Assembly (NCBI GenBank): GCA_965213885.1
Contig: OZ243919.1
Span: forward strand, 1,426,001-1,490,000
From: VYFG01 sp965213885
GTDB lineage: Bacteria; Pseudomonadota; Gammaproteobacteria; Arenicellales; Poriferihabitantaceae
Direction: 5' to 3'
Length of the DNA stretch: 64,000 nt
Shown: piece by piece, positions 53,795 to 62,975 of the stretch
How positions within the stretch are numbered: position 1 is the stretch's first letter
Layout: each line of letters opens with the position of its first letter
Made by a program: the position numbers and the translations under genes
The notes under the pieces: model-generated
Told to the model about the DNA's origin: nothing
Databases searched by the model: none
What the model saw: only the letters and a program-made list of their open reading frames with translations

Positions 53795-54730
53795 TCACCT
53801 GCGCTGCTTCGGATGCAGGCTCTTGCCCAGGATATGCCGGCTGTTGCCGATCACGTGCTCGCTGGTGGTGACCAGCAACGGATCGGGTTCACCGACCACG
53901 GATGGATCCTTGCCATCATAATCCAGTGACGAAAGGAAATGCCGCATGCAGGCCAGGCGCGCCCGTTTCTTGTCGTTTGACTTGACGATGACCCAGGGGG
54001 CATCCGCAGTATCGGTATAGAAGAACATGGCCTCCTTGGCTTCCGTGTAATCATCCCACTTGTCCAGGGACTCGACGTCAATCGGCGACAGCTTCCACTG
54101 CTTCAGCGGATCTCCCTTCCTCGAGTCGAAGCGTGTCCTTTGTTCATCCCGGGTAACGGAGAACCAGTACTTGAAAAGCCGGATGCCCGAGCGCACCAGC
54201 ATGCGCTCGATTTCCGGACATTGACGCATGAACTCCAGGTATTCGATCGGGGAACAGAATTCCATCACCCGTTCCACCCCGGCCCGGTTGTACCAGGACC
54301 GGTCGAACATGACGATCTCGCCCCCCGAGGGCAGGTGGGTGATATAACGCTGGAAATACCACTGCGATTTTTCCGCATCGGTGGGCTTTTGCAGTGCAAT
54401 CACTCGTGCGTCCCTGGGATTCAGGTGTTCCATGAAGCGCTTGATGGTGCCGCCCTTGCCTGCCGCATCCCTGCCCTCGAACAGTATGAGGACCTTCTCC
54501 CCGCTTTCCTTGACCCATTTCTGTACTTTCAGCAATTCTACCTGTAGCGTCCCCTTTTCCCTTTCATAGGACTTGTTGGGGATTCGGTCCTTGTAGGGAT
54601 ACTGGCCGTTTTCAAATGAGCGGACCGCATCGGAGCGGGTGACTGCCTGTTTGAATCCAACGGTGTCCGCCGACGGCGGGCTTTTCGGTGTTGCCTTCGC
54701 GGCACGGGAGGGAGCGGTTTTCTGATCCAT
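53795..54730 (-). CDS. ppk2: Polyphosphate kinase 2
   Basis: From the ATG at 54730 the protein is 311 residues. A basic, Ala/Pro/Ser-rich tail of about 40 residues is followed by the PPK2 core: LILFEGRDAAGKGGTIKRFM (Walker A), LNPRDARVIALQKPTDAEKS, then EIVMFDRSWYNRAGVERVMEF (Walker B and lid) and YWFSVTRDEQRTRFDSRKGD. The class transfers phosphate between polyphosphate and nucleoside di- or monophosphates. It is convergent with msrAB. With ppx in the same window the cell has genes for both making or using and degrading polyphosphate. Confidence 0.93.
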   Translation of the reverse strand: MDQKTAPSRAAKATPKSPPSADTVGFKQAVTRSDAVRSFENGQYPYKDRIPNKSYEREKGTLQVELLKVQKWVKESGEKVLILFEGRDAAGKGGTIKRFMEHLNPRDARVIALQKPTDAEKSQWYFQRYITHLPSGGEIVMFDRSWYNRAGVERVMEFCSPIEYLEFMRQCPEIERMLVRSGIRLFKYWFSVTRDEQRTRFDSRKGDPLKQWKLSPIDVESLDKWDDYTEAKEAMFFYTDTADAPWVIVKSNDKKRARLACMRHFLSSLDYDGKDPSVVGEPDPLLVTTSEHVIGNSRHILGKSLHPKQRR

Positions 54731-54812
54731 GGTAATCAGCGGATGAGAATCGAAGGGGCCACTGTAACATAGCAGCGTAAACTGGCCAATATCCCCGTGA
54801 TCGGTCAGGCAT

Positions 54813-55589
54813 TCACGTCCCTCCCCCGAGATCACGTTGCCGGCGGATCTCGAACAGGACGACACCCGCGGCAACGGAGACGTTGAGGCTGGATACCGAT
54901 CCCGACATGGGAATCCGGATGATACGGTCGCAGGCTTCCAGCGTCAGACGCCGAAGCCCCCTGCCCTCGGACCCGAGCACCAGGGCGACCGGGCCTGACA
55001 GGTCGCTCGCATGGAGGGACTCCTCGGCACTGTCCGAGGTGCCGACAATCCAGATACCCCTGGCCTTCAATTCCCCGAGGCATCGCGCCAGATTGGTGAC
55101 ACGGAATACGGGGACACGCTCCGCCGCACCGGCTGACACCCTTCTGACGGTATCGTTGACCTGCGCGGCGCCGTCCTTGGGGACAATGACCGCATCCACA
55201 CCGGCACATTCCGAGGTTCGCAGGCAGGCCCCCAGGTTGTGCGGATCCTGTACCCGGTCGAGAACCAGCAGCAGCGGCAATGCCCCAAGGGTGTCAAGAA
55301 ACGGACTCAATCCGGTGTCCTGCCCACTGTGGTTCGCCCGGATGGCGAGGACACCCTGGTGCCGTATCCCGCCGGAAAGCAAATCGAGACTACTGCGCGA
55401 CTGTCGGTGCACTTCGACACCGGATTTCTCCGCAAGCAGGAGAAGTGCCTGCATCCGGGAATCCCGGCGGGAGTCATCCACCCACAGACCGATGATTTCC
55501 CGTGGATTCCGGCGCAGGGCGGAATGGACCGAATGGAAGCCCGTCAGGCGCTGCTCGCCGGCATTGGCCTGTTCAGGTTTTCTGACCAC
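54813..55589 (-). CDS. rlmB: 23S rRNA (guanosine-2'-O-)-methyltransferase RlmB
   Basis: This SPOUT enzyme methylates G2251. The GTG at 55589 (GGAAGG eight bases upstream) gives 258 residues, close to the E. coli length, and overlaps rnr by 17 bases; an ATG at 55643 would give 276. The family start is LTGFHSVHSALRRNPREI. SPOUT motifs follow: LVLDRVQDPHNLGACLRTSE, AVIVPKDGAAQVNDTVRRVS, ALVLGSEGRGLRRLTLEACD and IPMSGSVSSLNVSVAAGVVL. The rnr-rlmB order is widespread in gammaproteobacteria. Confidence 0.94.
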   Translation of the reverse strand: MVRKPEQANAGEQRLTGFHSVHSALRRNPREIIGLWVDDSRRDSRMQALLLLAEKSGVEVHRQSRSSLDLLSGGIRHQGVLAIRANHSGQDTGLSPFLDTLGALPLLLVLDRVQDPHNLGACLRTSECAGVDAVIVPKDGAAQVNDTVRRVSAGAAERVPVFRVTNLARCLGELKARGIWIVGTSDSAEESLHASDLSGPVALVLGSEGRGLRRLTLEACDRIIRIPMSGSVSSLNVSVAAGVVLFEIRRQRDLGGGT

Positions 55590-57858
55590 GCTTCGGCCTT
55601 CCGGGTCTGGAATGGCGCCTGGATCCGGCAGGTTTGCCGGCATTGCCCTTGCCGCGACGGGACCTGGTTCCCGGAGCGTCGTCGTTGGATGTGCGGCTTC
55701 CCGGGACCAGTTCGAAATCCACCCGGGCCAGATCAAGGTCCACCCTGGCGACCCTCACCCGAAGCCTGTCGCCCAGCCTGAACCTACGTCCGCTGCGTTC
55801 TCCGGCAAGTTCGAACCGCAGGGGGTCATGGTGAAAGTAATCGCTGCCGAGGGCGGTGACATGAACCAGGCCGTCGACGAAGATCTGGTCGAGTTGGACG
55901 AATATGCCGAATTCCTTCACCCCGGATATGACGCCATCGAACTCCTCGCCGATTCGATCCTGCATGAATTCGGCCTTCAGCCAGGAAACCACATCCCGCA
56001 CGGCGTCATCGGCACGCCTCTCGGTAAACGAGCAATGTTCCGCCACCTCCCGCACTGATTTTTCCCCCGGCACCACCGGCTTGCGTCCGCCCGAAACGAT
56101 ATTGCGGATCAGCCGATGCACCACCAGGTCCGGATATCGCCGGATCGGCGATGTGAAGTGGGTATAGACCGGGTAGGACAGCGCGAAGTGTCCCGCGGGC
56201 TCGGAAGCGTAGACCGCCTGGCTGAGGCTGCGGAGAAGCACGGTCTGGACGACGCCCAGTATTGCCGGGCGCCTTGTCGCCTGCTGGAGTACCGAGTCGA
56301 AATCCGCGGCATCCGGGCTGTCCCCCCCGGGAACATGCAGACCGATACCCTTGAGAAAGGTGCGAAGGTCGTCCAGCGCCAGGGAATCCGGACCTTCGTG
56401 ATTGCGGTAAATCCCTTCATCGCCAAAATGCTCCCTGAGCAGTTCGCCGGCACAGATGTTGGCAGCGAGCATGAATTCCTCGATCATGCGATGGGCAATA
56501 TTGCGCTCGCGCACGGAGATGCGCCCGATGCGCTGGCGTTCGTCGAAATGGATCAGCGGCTCCGGAAATTCGAACTTGATGGTGCCCCTGTGCTCCCTTT
56601 GTGCATCAAGCACCTCGTACAGACGCAGAAGGTTGTCCAGGTCGGCGGTGACATGGGACCACTGGCCGCGCAGCGTCCGCTCACGTCCGGAAACAATGCG
56701 AGCGACCTCCTCGTAGGTGAGCCTGGCCCGCGAACGCATGAGGCCGGGATAGAAATCGAAATCCCGGATCTCCCCGTCATGGCTGATCTGCATGTCGCAG
56801 ACCATGCAGCAGCGGTCCTCGTCCGGATTCAGGGAACAGATGCCGTTCGAAAGCACCTCCGGCAGCATGGGCACCACCCGGGCGGGGAAATAGACCGAGT
56901 TTCCCCGTGCCAGGGCTTCGTGATCCAGGGGGGTATTCACCTGCACGTAGTGGCTGACATCCGCGATGGCCACTACCAGTCGCCAGCCGGTGCGGCCGGA
57001 ACGTTCGCAGAACACCGCGTCATCGAAATCACGGGCATCGGCGCCATCAATGGTCAACAGCGGAAGATGTCTGAGGTCCGTGCGGCTGCGGTCCATCTCG
57101 ACGGTTCCCAGCCGGCGCCGTTCCTTGCCCAGCTGCACTTCCACTGCCCCGGGCCAGTCCACCGGAATCTCATGCTTGCGGATGGCAATCTCCGTCTCCA
57201 TCCCGGGAGCAAGTTCGCTGCCCAGGATCTGGAAGATCGAGCCCACTGCATGCTGGTGCTGTATCGGGTGCCGGGTGATCTTCACCACCACGATGTCACC
57301 GGCACTGGCATTGCCGAATTTTTCCGCGGGTATCACGATTTCCCTGGCAAAGCGGGAATCGTCCGGCTCCACGAATCCCACCCCCTCCTCGACATGGAAA
57401 TGACCGACGATCTCCCGGTCGGGATCCACCATGACCTCGATGATCACACCCTCCTTGCGTCCCCGGGAATCGACGCTCTTCAGCTTCGCCACCACCCTGT
57501 CCCCATGCAGTACCTTCCGCATCTGCCGGTGATGCAGGTAATGGTCGTCCCCGCCCGCATCAGGACGGACAAAGCCGTAGCCGTTGGGATGGCCGATCAC
57601 ACGTCCGGTGAACGCCCCCATCCGGTCGGGCAGCGCCAGCCGGCCCTTCCGGTCCACGATCACAACACCGTGCTGCCTGAGTCTCTCCACCCGGGCCCCG
57701 ACCGCACGGCAGGCTTCGGCCCCGTCGAGACCGAAGTGACGGCACAACCGTTCGAAGCCGACCGGCCGGGCCATTTGCGTCAGGTATACGATGATCTGGT
57801 GACGGGAAGGCACCGGGATGCCGGAATCGTCTGCAGGCCTGAAATCAGTATCTGTCAA
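55573..57858 (-). CDS. rnr: Ribonuclease R
   Basis: The 761-residue 3'-5' exoribonuclease has an N-terminal winged helix (IIVYLTQMARPVGFERLCRH), two cold-shock domains (GRVIGHPNGYGFVRPDAGGD), the RNB catalytic domain with LTIDGADARDFDDAVFCERS (metal-binding aspartates), VAIADVSHYVQ, HFTSPIRRYPDLVVHRL, and a C-terminal S1 domain (FDGVISGVKEFGIFVQLDQI). The tail is basic (GTRSRRGKGNAGKPAGSRRH). It degrades structured RNA. The 5' end faces pntA across 219 bases. Confidence 0.97.
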   Translation of the reverse strand: MTDTDFRPADDSGIPVPSRHQIIVYLTQMARPVGFERLCRHFGLDGAEACRAVGARVERLRQHGVVIVDRKGRLALPDRMGAFTGRVIGHPNGYGFVRPDAGGDDHYLHHRQMRKVLHGDRVVAKLKSVDSRGRKEGVIIEVMVDPDREIVGHFHVEEGVGFVEPDDSRFAREIVIPAEKFGNASAGDIVVVKITRHPIQHQHAVGSIFQILGSELAPGMETEIAIRKHEIPVDWPGAVEVQLGKERRRLGTVEMDRSRTDLRHLPLLTIDGADARDFDDAVFCERSGRTGWRLVVAIADVSHYVQVNTPLDHEALARGNSVYFPARVVPMLPEVLSNGICSLNPDEDRCCMVCDMQISHDGEIRDFDFYPGLMRSRARLTYEEVARIVSGRERTLRGQWSHVTADLDNLLRLYEVLDAQREHRGTIKFEFPEPLIHFDERQRIGRISVRERNIAHRMIEEFMLAANICAGELLREHFGDEGIYRNHEGPDSLALDDLRTFLKGIGLHVPGGDSPDAADFDSVLQQATRRPAILGVVQTVLLRSLSQAVYASEPAGHFALSYPVYTHFTSPIRRYPDLVVHRLIRNIVSGGRKPVVPGEKSVREVAEHCSFTERRADDAVRDVVSWLKAEFMQDRIGEEFDGVISGVKEFGIFVQLDQIFVDGLVHVTALGSDYFHHDPLRFELAGERSGRRFRLGDRLRVRVARVDLDLARVDFELVPGSRTSNDDAPGTRSRRGKGNAGKPAGSRRHSRPGRPKRGQKT

Positions 57859-58077
57859 GAGGAACTATCTATCATTGTGAATATTGGTTAAATAACCGCA
57901 CCTTGGTAGCATTGCGGCCCAATTGCTGGTTCCCGGAAAATTCCCGTATATTGAATGAGTCATTCCTGACAGATATCCGGTGCTCCCTTCGGGGGGATCG
58001 ATCGAAATGCAGAACCCCGTACGACAGATTTTCCGCTTTATTTTCCATACTTCAACTGTTCCATTTGATCCAAGTCT

Positions 58078-59625
58078 ATGAAAATCGGCATACCAAGGGA
58101 GATCCAGGCCAGCGAGCGACGTGTCTCATGTACACCGGATGAAACCCGTAAACTGATCAAGCTGGGGCATGAGGTCCTGGTGGAGACCAACGCGGGTCAG
58201 GCCGCCGGCTTCTCCGACAACGAATTCGCCGAGGCCGGCGCCCTGATCTTCGATGATACAACGGATTTGTGGCAGCAGGCGGAACTGGTTTGCAAGGTCC
58301 GGGCGCCGCAGATGCATCAGGCTCTCGGCAAATCCGAGACCGAACTGCTGGACGAGGGGAAAATCCTGATTGCACTGCTCGCTCCGGCGCAGAGCGGGAC
58401 GCTGCTGGAAGAAATTGCCGGTCGCAAGGCCACAGCCATGGCAATGGAGGCGATTCCGCGCATCTCAAGGGCACAGAAGATGGACGTGCTGTCCTCCATG
58501 GCAAACATCGCGGGTTACCGCGCGGTGATCGAGGCGGGACAGCATTTCGGCCGGTTTTTCACTGGACAGATCACAGCGGCGGGCAAAGTCCCGCCGGCCA
58601 AGGTGATGGTCATCGGTGCCGGCGTCGCGGGGCTCGCCGCGATCGGCACCGCAGTCAGTCTTGGCGCCATCGTGCGGGCATTTGACACCCGACCCGAGGT
58701 CAAGGAACAGATCGAAAGCATGAATGCGGAATTCCTGGAACTGGATTTCGAGGAGGAAGGCAGCGGCGAAGGCGGCTATGCCAAGGTCATGAGCGAGGAG
58801 TTCATCAGGGCTGAGATGGCACTGTTCGCGGAGCAGGCCAGGGAGGTGGATATCATCATCACCACGGCCCTGATCCCAGGAAAGCCGGCGCCGAAGCTGA
58901 TCACCCGCGCGATGGTGGACTCCATGAAATCCGGCAGCGTCATCGTGGATCTTGCAGCCGAACAGGGGGGCAACTGTGAACTGACCGAACCCGACAAGGT
59001 GGCCCACCACAATGGCGTCACCATCGTCGGATACACCGACTTTCCCAGCCGCATGGCCTCGCAGTCGAGCCAGTTGTATGCCACCAACGTGCGTCACCTG
59101 CTCTCGGACCTGACACCTGAAAAGGACGGCGTGCTCAACGTCGACATGGAGGACGAGGTCATCCGCAGCGCCACGGTCGTGAAGGACGGTGAAGTCACCT
59201 GGCCACCCCCGCCGGTGAAACTCTCCGCCGCACCCCAGGCCAGGCCCAAACCCGAGGAACCGTCGGTGGAGGAGCCAAAGAGCCGCGCCCTGTCAACGGT
59301 CGTGGGAATGGTGGTCGCGGGACTCGCCATCCTCGCCATGGGATCCGTTGCACCCGCAAGTTTCATGAACCACTTCATCGTGTTCGTGCTCGCCTGCTTC
59401 GTGGGATGGCAGGTGATCTGGAACGTGACGCCGGCCCTTCACACACCCTTGATGAGCGTCACCAATGCAATCAGCGGCATTATTGTCATCGGCGCACTGC
59501 TGCAGGTTGCGTCACCCGGCTGGATCGGGGTTGCCCTGGCGGTCATTTCCGTCACCATCGCCTCCATCAACATCGCAGGTGGCTTCCTGGTCACCCAGCG
59601 GATGTTGAAGATGTTCCAGAAATAG
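58078..59625 (+). CDS. pntA: NAD(P) transhydrogenase subunit alpha
   Basis: The 515-residue subunit combines the soluble NAD(H) domain and the four-helix membrane part in one chain, as in E. coli. It starts MKIGIPREIQASERRVSCTP, then KVMVIGAGVAGLAAIGTAVS (about 178-197), IVRAFDTRPEVKEQIESM and VIVDLAAEQGGNCELTEPD. C-terminal hydrophobic segments include STVVGMVVAGLAILAMG and HFIVFVLACFVGWQVIW. With PntB it transfers hydride from NADH to NADP using the proton gradient. PntB follows after 9 bases. Confidence 0.97.
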   Translation: MKIGIPREIQASERRVSCTPDETRKLIKLGHEVLVETNAGQAAGFSDNEFAEAGALIFDDTTDLWQQAELVCKVRAPQMHQALGKSETELLDEGKILIALLAPAQSGTLLEEIAGRKATAMAMEAIPRISRAQKMDVLSSMANIAGYRAVIEAGQHFGRFFTGQITAAGKVPPAKVMVIGAGVAGLAAIGTAVSLGAIVRAFDTRPEVKEQIESMNAEFLELDFEEEGSGEGGYAKVMSEEFIRAEMALFAEQAREVDIIITTALIPGKPAPKLITRAMVDSMKSGSVIVDLAAEQGGNCELTEPDKVAHHNGVTIVGYTDFPSRMASQSSQLYATNVRHLLSDLTPEKDGVLNVDMEDEVIRSATVVKDGEVTWPPPPVKLSAAPQARPKPEEPSVEEPKSRALSTVVGMVVAGLAILAMGSVAPASFMNHFIVFVLACFVGWQVIWNVTPALHTPLMSVTNAISGIIVIGALLQVASPGWIGVALAVISVTIASINIAGGFLVTQRMLKMFQK

Positions 59626-59634
59626 GGGACGGAC

Positions 59635-61029
59635 ATGAACTACGGAATCATTCTTTCTGCGTACATCCTGTCGAGCATTCTCTTCATCCTGAGCCTTGGC
59701 GGCCTCAGCCACCAGGAAACCGCCCGGCGCGGAAACGTGTACGGCATCGTCGGAATGGCCATTGCCATCATCGCCACGCTGCTGTCCGACCAGGTGGGAA
59801 ACTACGGACTCATCGTCGTTTCCATGCTGGTGGGCGGCACCATCGGCACCTGGGTGGCCTCGAGGGTGGAGATGACCGCCATGCCGGAGCTCGTTGCCAT
59901 GCTCCACAGTTTCGTGGGCCTTGCAGCGGTACTGGTGGGGTTCGCCACCTACATCGATCCGGACATCCAGTTCACCGGGGTGGAAAAAACCATTCACGAC
60001 GTGGAGATCTATCTTGGCGTGCTGATTGGCGCGGTAACGTTCACCGGCTCGGTGATCGCGTTCGGAAAGTTGAGTGGCAGGATCGGCAGCCGGGCACTGA
60101 TTCTTCCCGCGCGCCACTGGTTGAACCTTGCCAACCTGCTGGTCTGCATCTGGCTCGGCTATCTTTTCCTGAATGTGGACAGCACTGCCGGAGGCATCTG
60201 GCCCCTCCTCGTCATGACCGTGCTTGCCCTGATCTTCGGTGTCCACATGGTGATGGCCATCGGGGGGGCGGACATGCCGGTGGTGATATCGATGCTGAAC
60301 AGCTATTCCGGCTGGGCTGCCGCTGCCACAGGATTCATGCTGTCCAACGATCTGCTGATCGTCACAGGTGCACTGGTGGGTTCATCCGGTGCGATCCTGT
60401 CCTACATCATGTGCCGCGCCATGAACCGCAGGTTCATCAGCGTGATCATGGGCGGATTCGGCACCACCAGTGCCGGGGGTTCCGAGGCAGGCGGTGAACA
60501 GGGAGAAGTGGTGCCGATCTCCGCCGAAGACACCTCGGAACTGCTGGGCGGTGTGGATTCCCTGATCATCGTGCCGGGGTACGGGATGGCAGTGGCCCAT
60601 GCACAGCACCCCGTGTCCGACCTGACACGCAAACTCAGGGAGAGGGGTGTGAATGTCCGATTCGGCATTCATCCTGTCGCGGGCCGCATGCCCGGGCATA
60701 TGAACGTACTGCTTGCAGAGGCCAAGGTGCCCTACGACATCGTGCTTGAAATGGACGAGATCAACGAGGATTTCCCGCAAACCGACGCGGTGATGGTAAT
60801 CGGTGCCAACGATATCGTGAATCCGTCCGCCATTGACGAGCCGGACAGCCCCATCGCGGGCATGCCTGTCCTTGAGGTTTGGAACGCCAAGACGGTAATC
60901 GTGATGAAGCGGTCCATGGCCAGCGGTTACGCCGGTGTCGAAAATCCCCTGTTCTTCAAGGAGAACACCCGCATGCTGTTCGGAGACGCCAAGGACAGTG
61001 TGGACACCATCGTCTCGAACCTGTCCTGA
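59635..61029 (+). CDS. pntB: NAD(P) transhydrogenase subunit beta
   Basis: The 464-residue subunit has about nine N-terminal membrane helices (LSSILFILSLGGLSHQETAR, MPELVAMLHSFVGLAAVLVG with the proton-channel histidine) and the NADP(H) domain near the C-terminus: IIVPGYGMAVAHAQHPVSDL, FGIHPVAGRMPGHMNVLLAE and VMVIGANDIVNPSA. It overlaps nothing and sits in the pntAB-hisG run. Length is normal (E. coli 462). Confidence 0.97.
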   Translation: MNYGIILSAYILSSILFILSLGGLSHQETARRGNVYGIVGMAIAIIATLLSDQVGNYGLIVVSMLVGGTIGTWVASRVEMTAMPELVAMLHSFVGLAAVLVGFATYIDPDIQFTGVEKTIHDVEIYLGVLIGAVTFTGSVIAFGKLSGRIGSRALILPARHWLNLANLLVCIWLGYLFLNVDSTAGGIWPLLVMTVLALIFGVHMVMAIGGADMPVVISMLNSYSGWAAAATGFMLSNDLLIVTGALVGSSGAILSYIMCRAMNRRFISVIMGGFGTTSAGGSEAGGEQGEVVPISAEDTSELLGGVDSLIIVPGYGMAVAHAQHPVSDLTRKLRERGVNVRFGIHPVAGRMPGHMNVLLAEAKVPYDIVLEMDEINEDFPQTDAVMVIGANDIVNPSAIDEPDSPIAGMPVLEVWNAKTVIVMKRSMASGYAGVENPLFFKENTRMLFGDAKDSVDTIVSNLS

Positions 61030-61031
61030 CC

Positions 61032-61910
61032 ATGCCGGACAAGCTCAAGCTCGGCATCCCCAAGGGGAGCCTGGAGTCCGCCACCCTGGAACTGTTCGAG
61101 CAGGCCGGGTGGCGGATCAGCACCCGGGCACGCAACTATTTTCCGTCCATCAACGACGACGAGATCACCTGTGCCCTGGTCCGTTCCCAGGAAATGGGTA
61201 CCTACGTGGCCAACGGCACGCTGGACCTGGGACTGACGGGGCAGGACTGGATCCTGGAAACCGGCGCCGACGTGGTGACCGTGGCGGAACTGGTCTACTC
61301 GAAAGCCTCGGACCAGCCGTGCCGCTGGGTGCTGGTGGTGAAAGACGACTCACCCGTTCGGTCCGTATCCGACCTGCAGGGCAAGGTCGTCTCCACGGAA
61401 CTGGTCCGGTTCACACGACAATACCTAACGGAGCAGGGCGTGGAAGCGGAGGTTCAGTTCTCCTGGGGTGCCACGGAGGCCAAGGTGGTGGAAGGGCTCG
61501 CGGATGCCGCGGTGGAAATCACGGAAACCGGAACCACGATCCGGGCCCACGGTCTCCGGATCGTCTGCGACCTTCTGCATACCCACACCGTGCTGATCGC
61601 GAACCGGGAGGCACTGGAGAATTCCTGGAAGAAATCCAGAATCGACAAAATCGCCCTGCTCCTGAACAGCGCCCTGCTCGCCCGGGACAAGGTGATGCTG
61701 AAAATGAACGTTCCCGCCGGCAAACTGGAAGTGGTGGTGTCGAAACTGCCCAGCCTGCACGCCCCGACGATCAACCCCCTGTATGGAGAAGACTGGATGG
61801 CGGTGGAAACGGTGGTGGGACGGGACAGGGTCCGGGATCTCATCCCAGAATTGAAGGCGGCGGGAGCGGAAGGCATCCTGGAATTCGAACTCCACAAGAT
61901 GGTGCTCTGA
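61032..61910 (+). CDS. hisG: ATP phosphoribosyltransferase (long form)
   Basis: It catalyses the first step of histidine synthesis. From the ATG at 61032, three bases after the pntB stop, the protein is 292 residues. It starts LKLGIPKGSLESATLELFEQ, with DLGLTGQDWILETGADVVTV, ATEAKVVEGLADAAVEITET (PRPP loop region GTTIRAHGLRI) and a C-terminal ACT-like domain (LKMNVPAGKLEVVVSKLPSL, GAEGILEFELHKMVL). That tail marks the long, histidine-feedback form that does not need HisZ. It is not in a his operon here; linkage to pntAB is unusual, although the 3-base gap implies cotranscription. Confidence 0.95.
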   Translation: MPDKLKLGIPKGSLESATLELFEQAGWRISTRARNYFPSINDDEITCALVRSQEMGTYVANGTLDLGLTGQDWILETGADVVTVAELVYSKASDQPCRWVLVVKDDSPVRSVSDLQGKVVSTELVRFTRQYLTEQGVEAEVQFSWGATEAKVVEGLADAAVEITETGTTIRAHGLRIVCDLLHTHTVLIANREALENSWKKSRIDKIALLLNSALLARDKVMLKMNVPAGKLEVVVSKLPSLHAPTINPLYGEDWMAVETVVGRDRVRDLIPELKAAGAEGILEFELHKMVL

Positions 61911-61970
61911 ACAAGAGCGGCTCCGGTATCCTCCGGCTGCCGCTGGTCCACATTCAACCGGGCAGAAAAC

Positions 61971-61998
61971 AACAAAACCGGCCTCGGCCGGTTTTGTT
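61971..61998. terminator. Bidirectional intrinsic terminator
   Basis: AACAAAACCGGC (61971-61982), a CTCG loop and GCCGGTTTTGTT (61987-61998) form a perfect 12-base inverted repeat. The A- and T-rich ends give a T-run in both directions. It lies between the convergent ends of hisG and the LysM lipoprotein gene. Confidence 0.9.
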
Positions 61999-62066
61999 AT
62001 GGAGCAGTCTGCCCGCACCGAATCCGCGGGTGACGGATACCCGGCGCGGCAGCCGCGTCAGGAATT

Positions 62067-62558
62067 TCAGGAAGAGGAATTCTGGATATACGCGGTATCG
62101 GTTTCCTCGACCGGACCAAGGAACCATTCGCCACGGGTCCTGGCATGATGGACGGCACCGTCGATGTCGGACTGGGACATGTCCCTGGGAATGGTCAGGA
62201 CCTGTCCGGGATAAATCAGGTCGGCATCCGTGATCTGGTCAAGATTTGCCTTGTAGATCAGCGGCCACTGCTCGGGCATTTGGTAAACCTCCTCGTGGCC
62301 GGAAATCATCCAGAGGTTGTTGCCTTCCACGACCGTCCAACTGGTCAACTCTTCCTTCACGGGTTCGGGTTCGGCGACCGGTTCCGGCTCGGGGGCGGGT
62401 GCTGGCTCCTCAGGTGCTGGAGCGGGAGGCGGTGCGGCGGGTTCCGCTTCTTCCGTGGGCTTGCTTTTGGCGCTGATGCAGCCTGTAGCCAAGGTCGCGA
62501 CCAAGGCAATGGCGATCAATTTCAGCCCCGTGTTCATTTTATCAGTTGAGATGGTCAT
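62067..62558 (-). CDS. LysM-domain lipoprotein
   Basis: The 163-residue protein has a lipoprotein signal with lipobox LATGC (cysteine about residue 27), a Pro/Glu/Ala-rich spacer of about 45 residues likely to span part of the periplasm, and one LysM domain (about 72-125) with TSWTVVEGNNLWMISGHEEV and DADLIYPGQVLTIPRDM. LysM binds peptidoglycan glycans. No enzymatic domain follows; the C-terminal 40 residues are hydrophilic. The in-frame M8 (62537) is an alternative start. A sigma-70-like promoter lies about 90 bases upstream. Confidence 0.88.
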   Translation of the reverse strand: MTISTDKMNTGLKLIAIALVATLATGCISAKSKPTEEAEPAAPPPAPAPEEPAPAPEPEPVAEPEPVKEELTSWTVVEGNNLWMISGHEEVYQMPEQWPLIYKANLDQITDADLIYPGQVLTIPRDMSQSDIDGAVHHARTRGEWFLGPVEETDTAYIQNSSS

Positions 62559-62975
62559 GCGTTAGGACGTTTCGGTTAGTTTTGTCGAATTCCAAGGAGC
62601 CGGGAAAGCCAAATCACCACAAAATAATATTACTCCATTGATGTGATTCTAACGTTGGTGATACCCAATATCAATAGAACAATCCATACCCGGAAAATTA
62701 CCTGTTTATCCCGGGTTAGAACCGGAATATCGTCACCCGAACCATCCGCCCCGCAATGCCGAAACCTGCGCATGCCACTTCCCCGTGGTGGTTTCGGGCG
62801 AACCGGATGTGGCCAATCCGGCCCGGCCGGGGCAAGCGGTCACAATCACATGGAAACGGCCTGTGGAAATACCGCGATTCCCCCCCCCTTCGGCCCCGGC
62901 GCCCGCCGGTTGACAGGATGGTCCGGGGAAATCCGCGTGGCCTCCTCACTGGACGGATCCATGCATCCGGTGGGG
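62559..62975. other. Upstream region of the LysM gene and gabD-like 3' region
   Basis: It includes an AT-rich leader and the promoter at 62646-62674; the remaining 300 bases hold no gene that I can support. Confidence 0.5.
62646..62674 (-). promoter_or_regulatory. Sigma-70-like promoter for the LysM lipoprotein
   Basis: Leftward, TTGATA (62674-62669), an exact 17-base spacer and TAGAAT (62651-62646) fit the consensus well. The predicted start near 62639 leaves a leader of about 80 bases before the coding sequence. Confidence 0.6.

Noticed and set aside
56116..57891. A 591-codon open frame on the + strand opposite rnr
   Set aside because: It mirrors the GC-rich rnr codons, has no family motifs and no ribosome-binding site; rnr is unmistakable on the other strand.
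60935..62233. A 432-codon + strand frame over the end of pntB and all of hisG
   Set aside because: It is the out-of-frame shadow of hisG, rich in Gly/Arg/Pro as expected from a shifted GC-rich gene, and it runs through the terminator.
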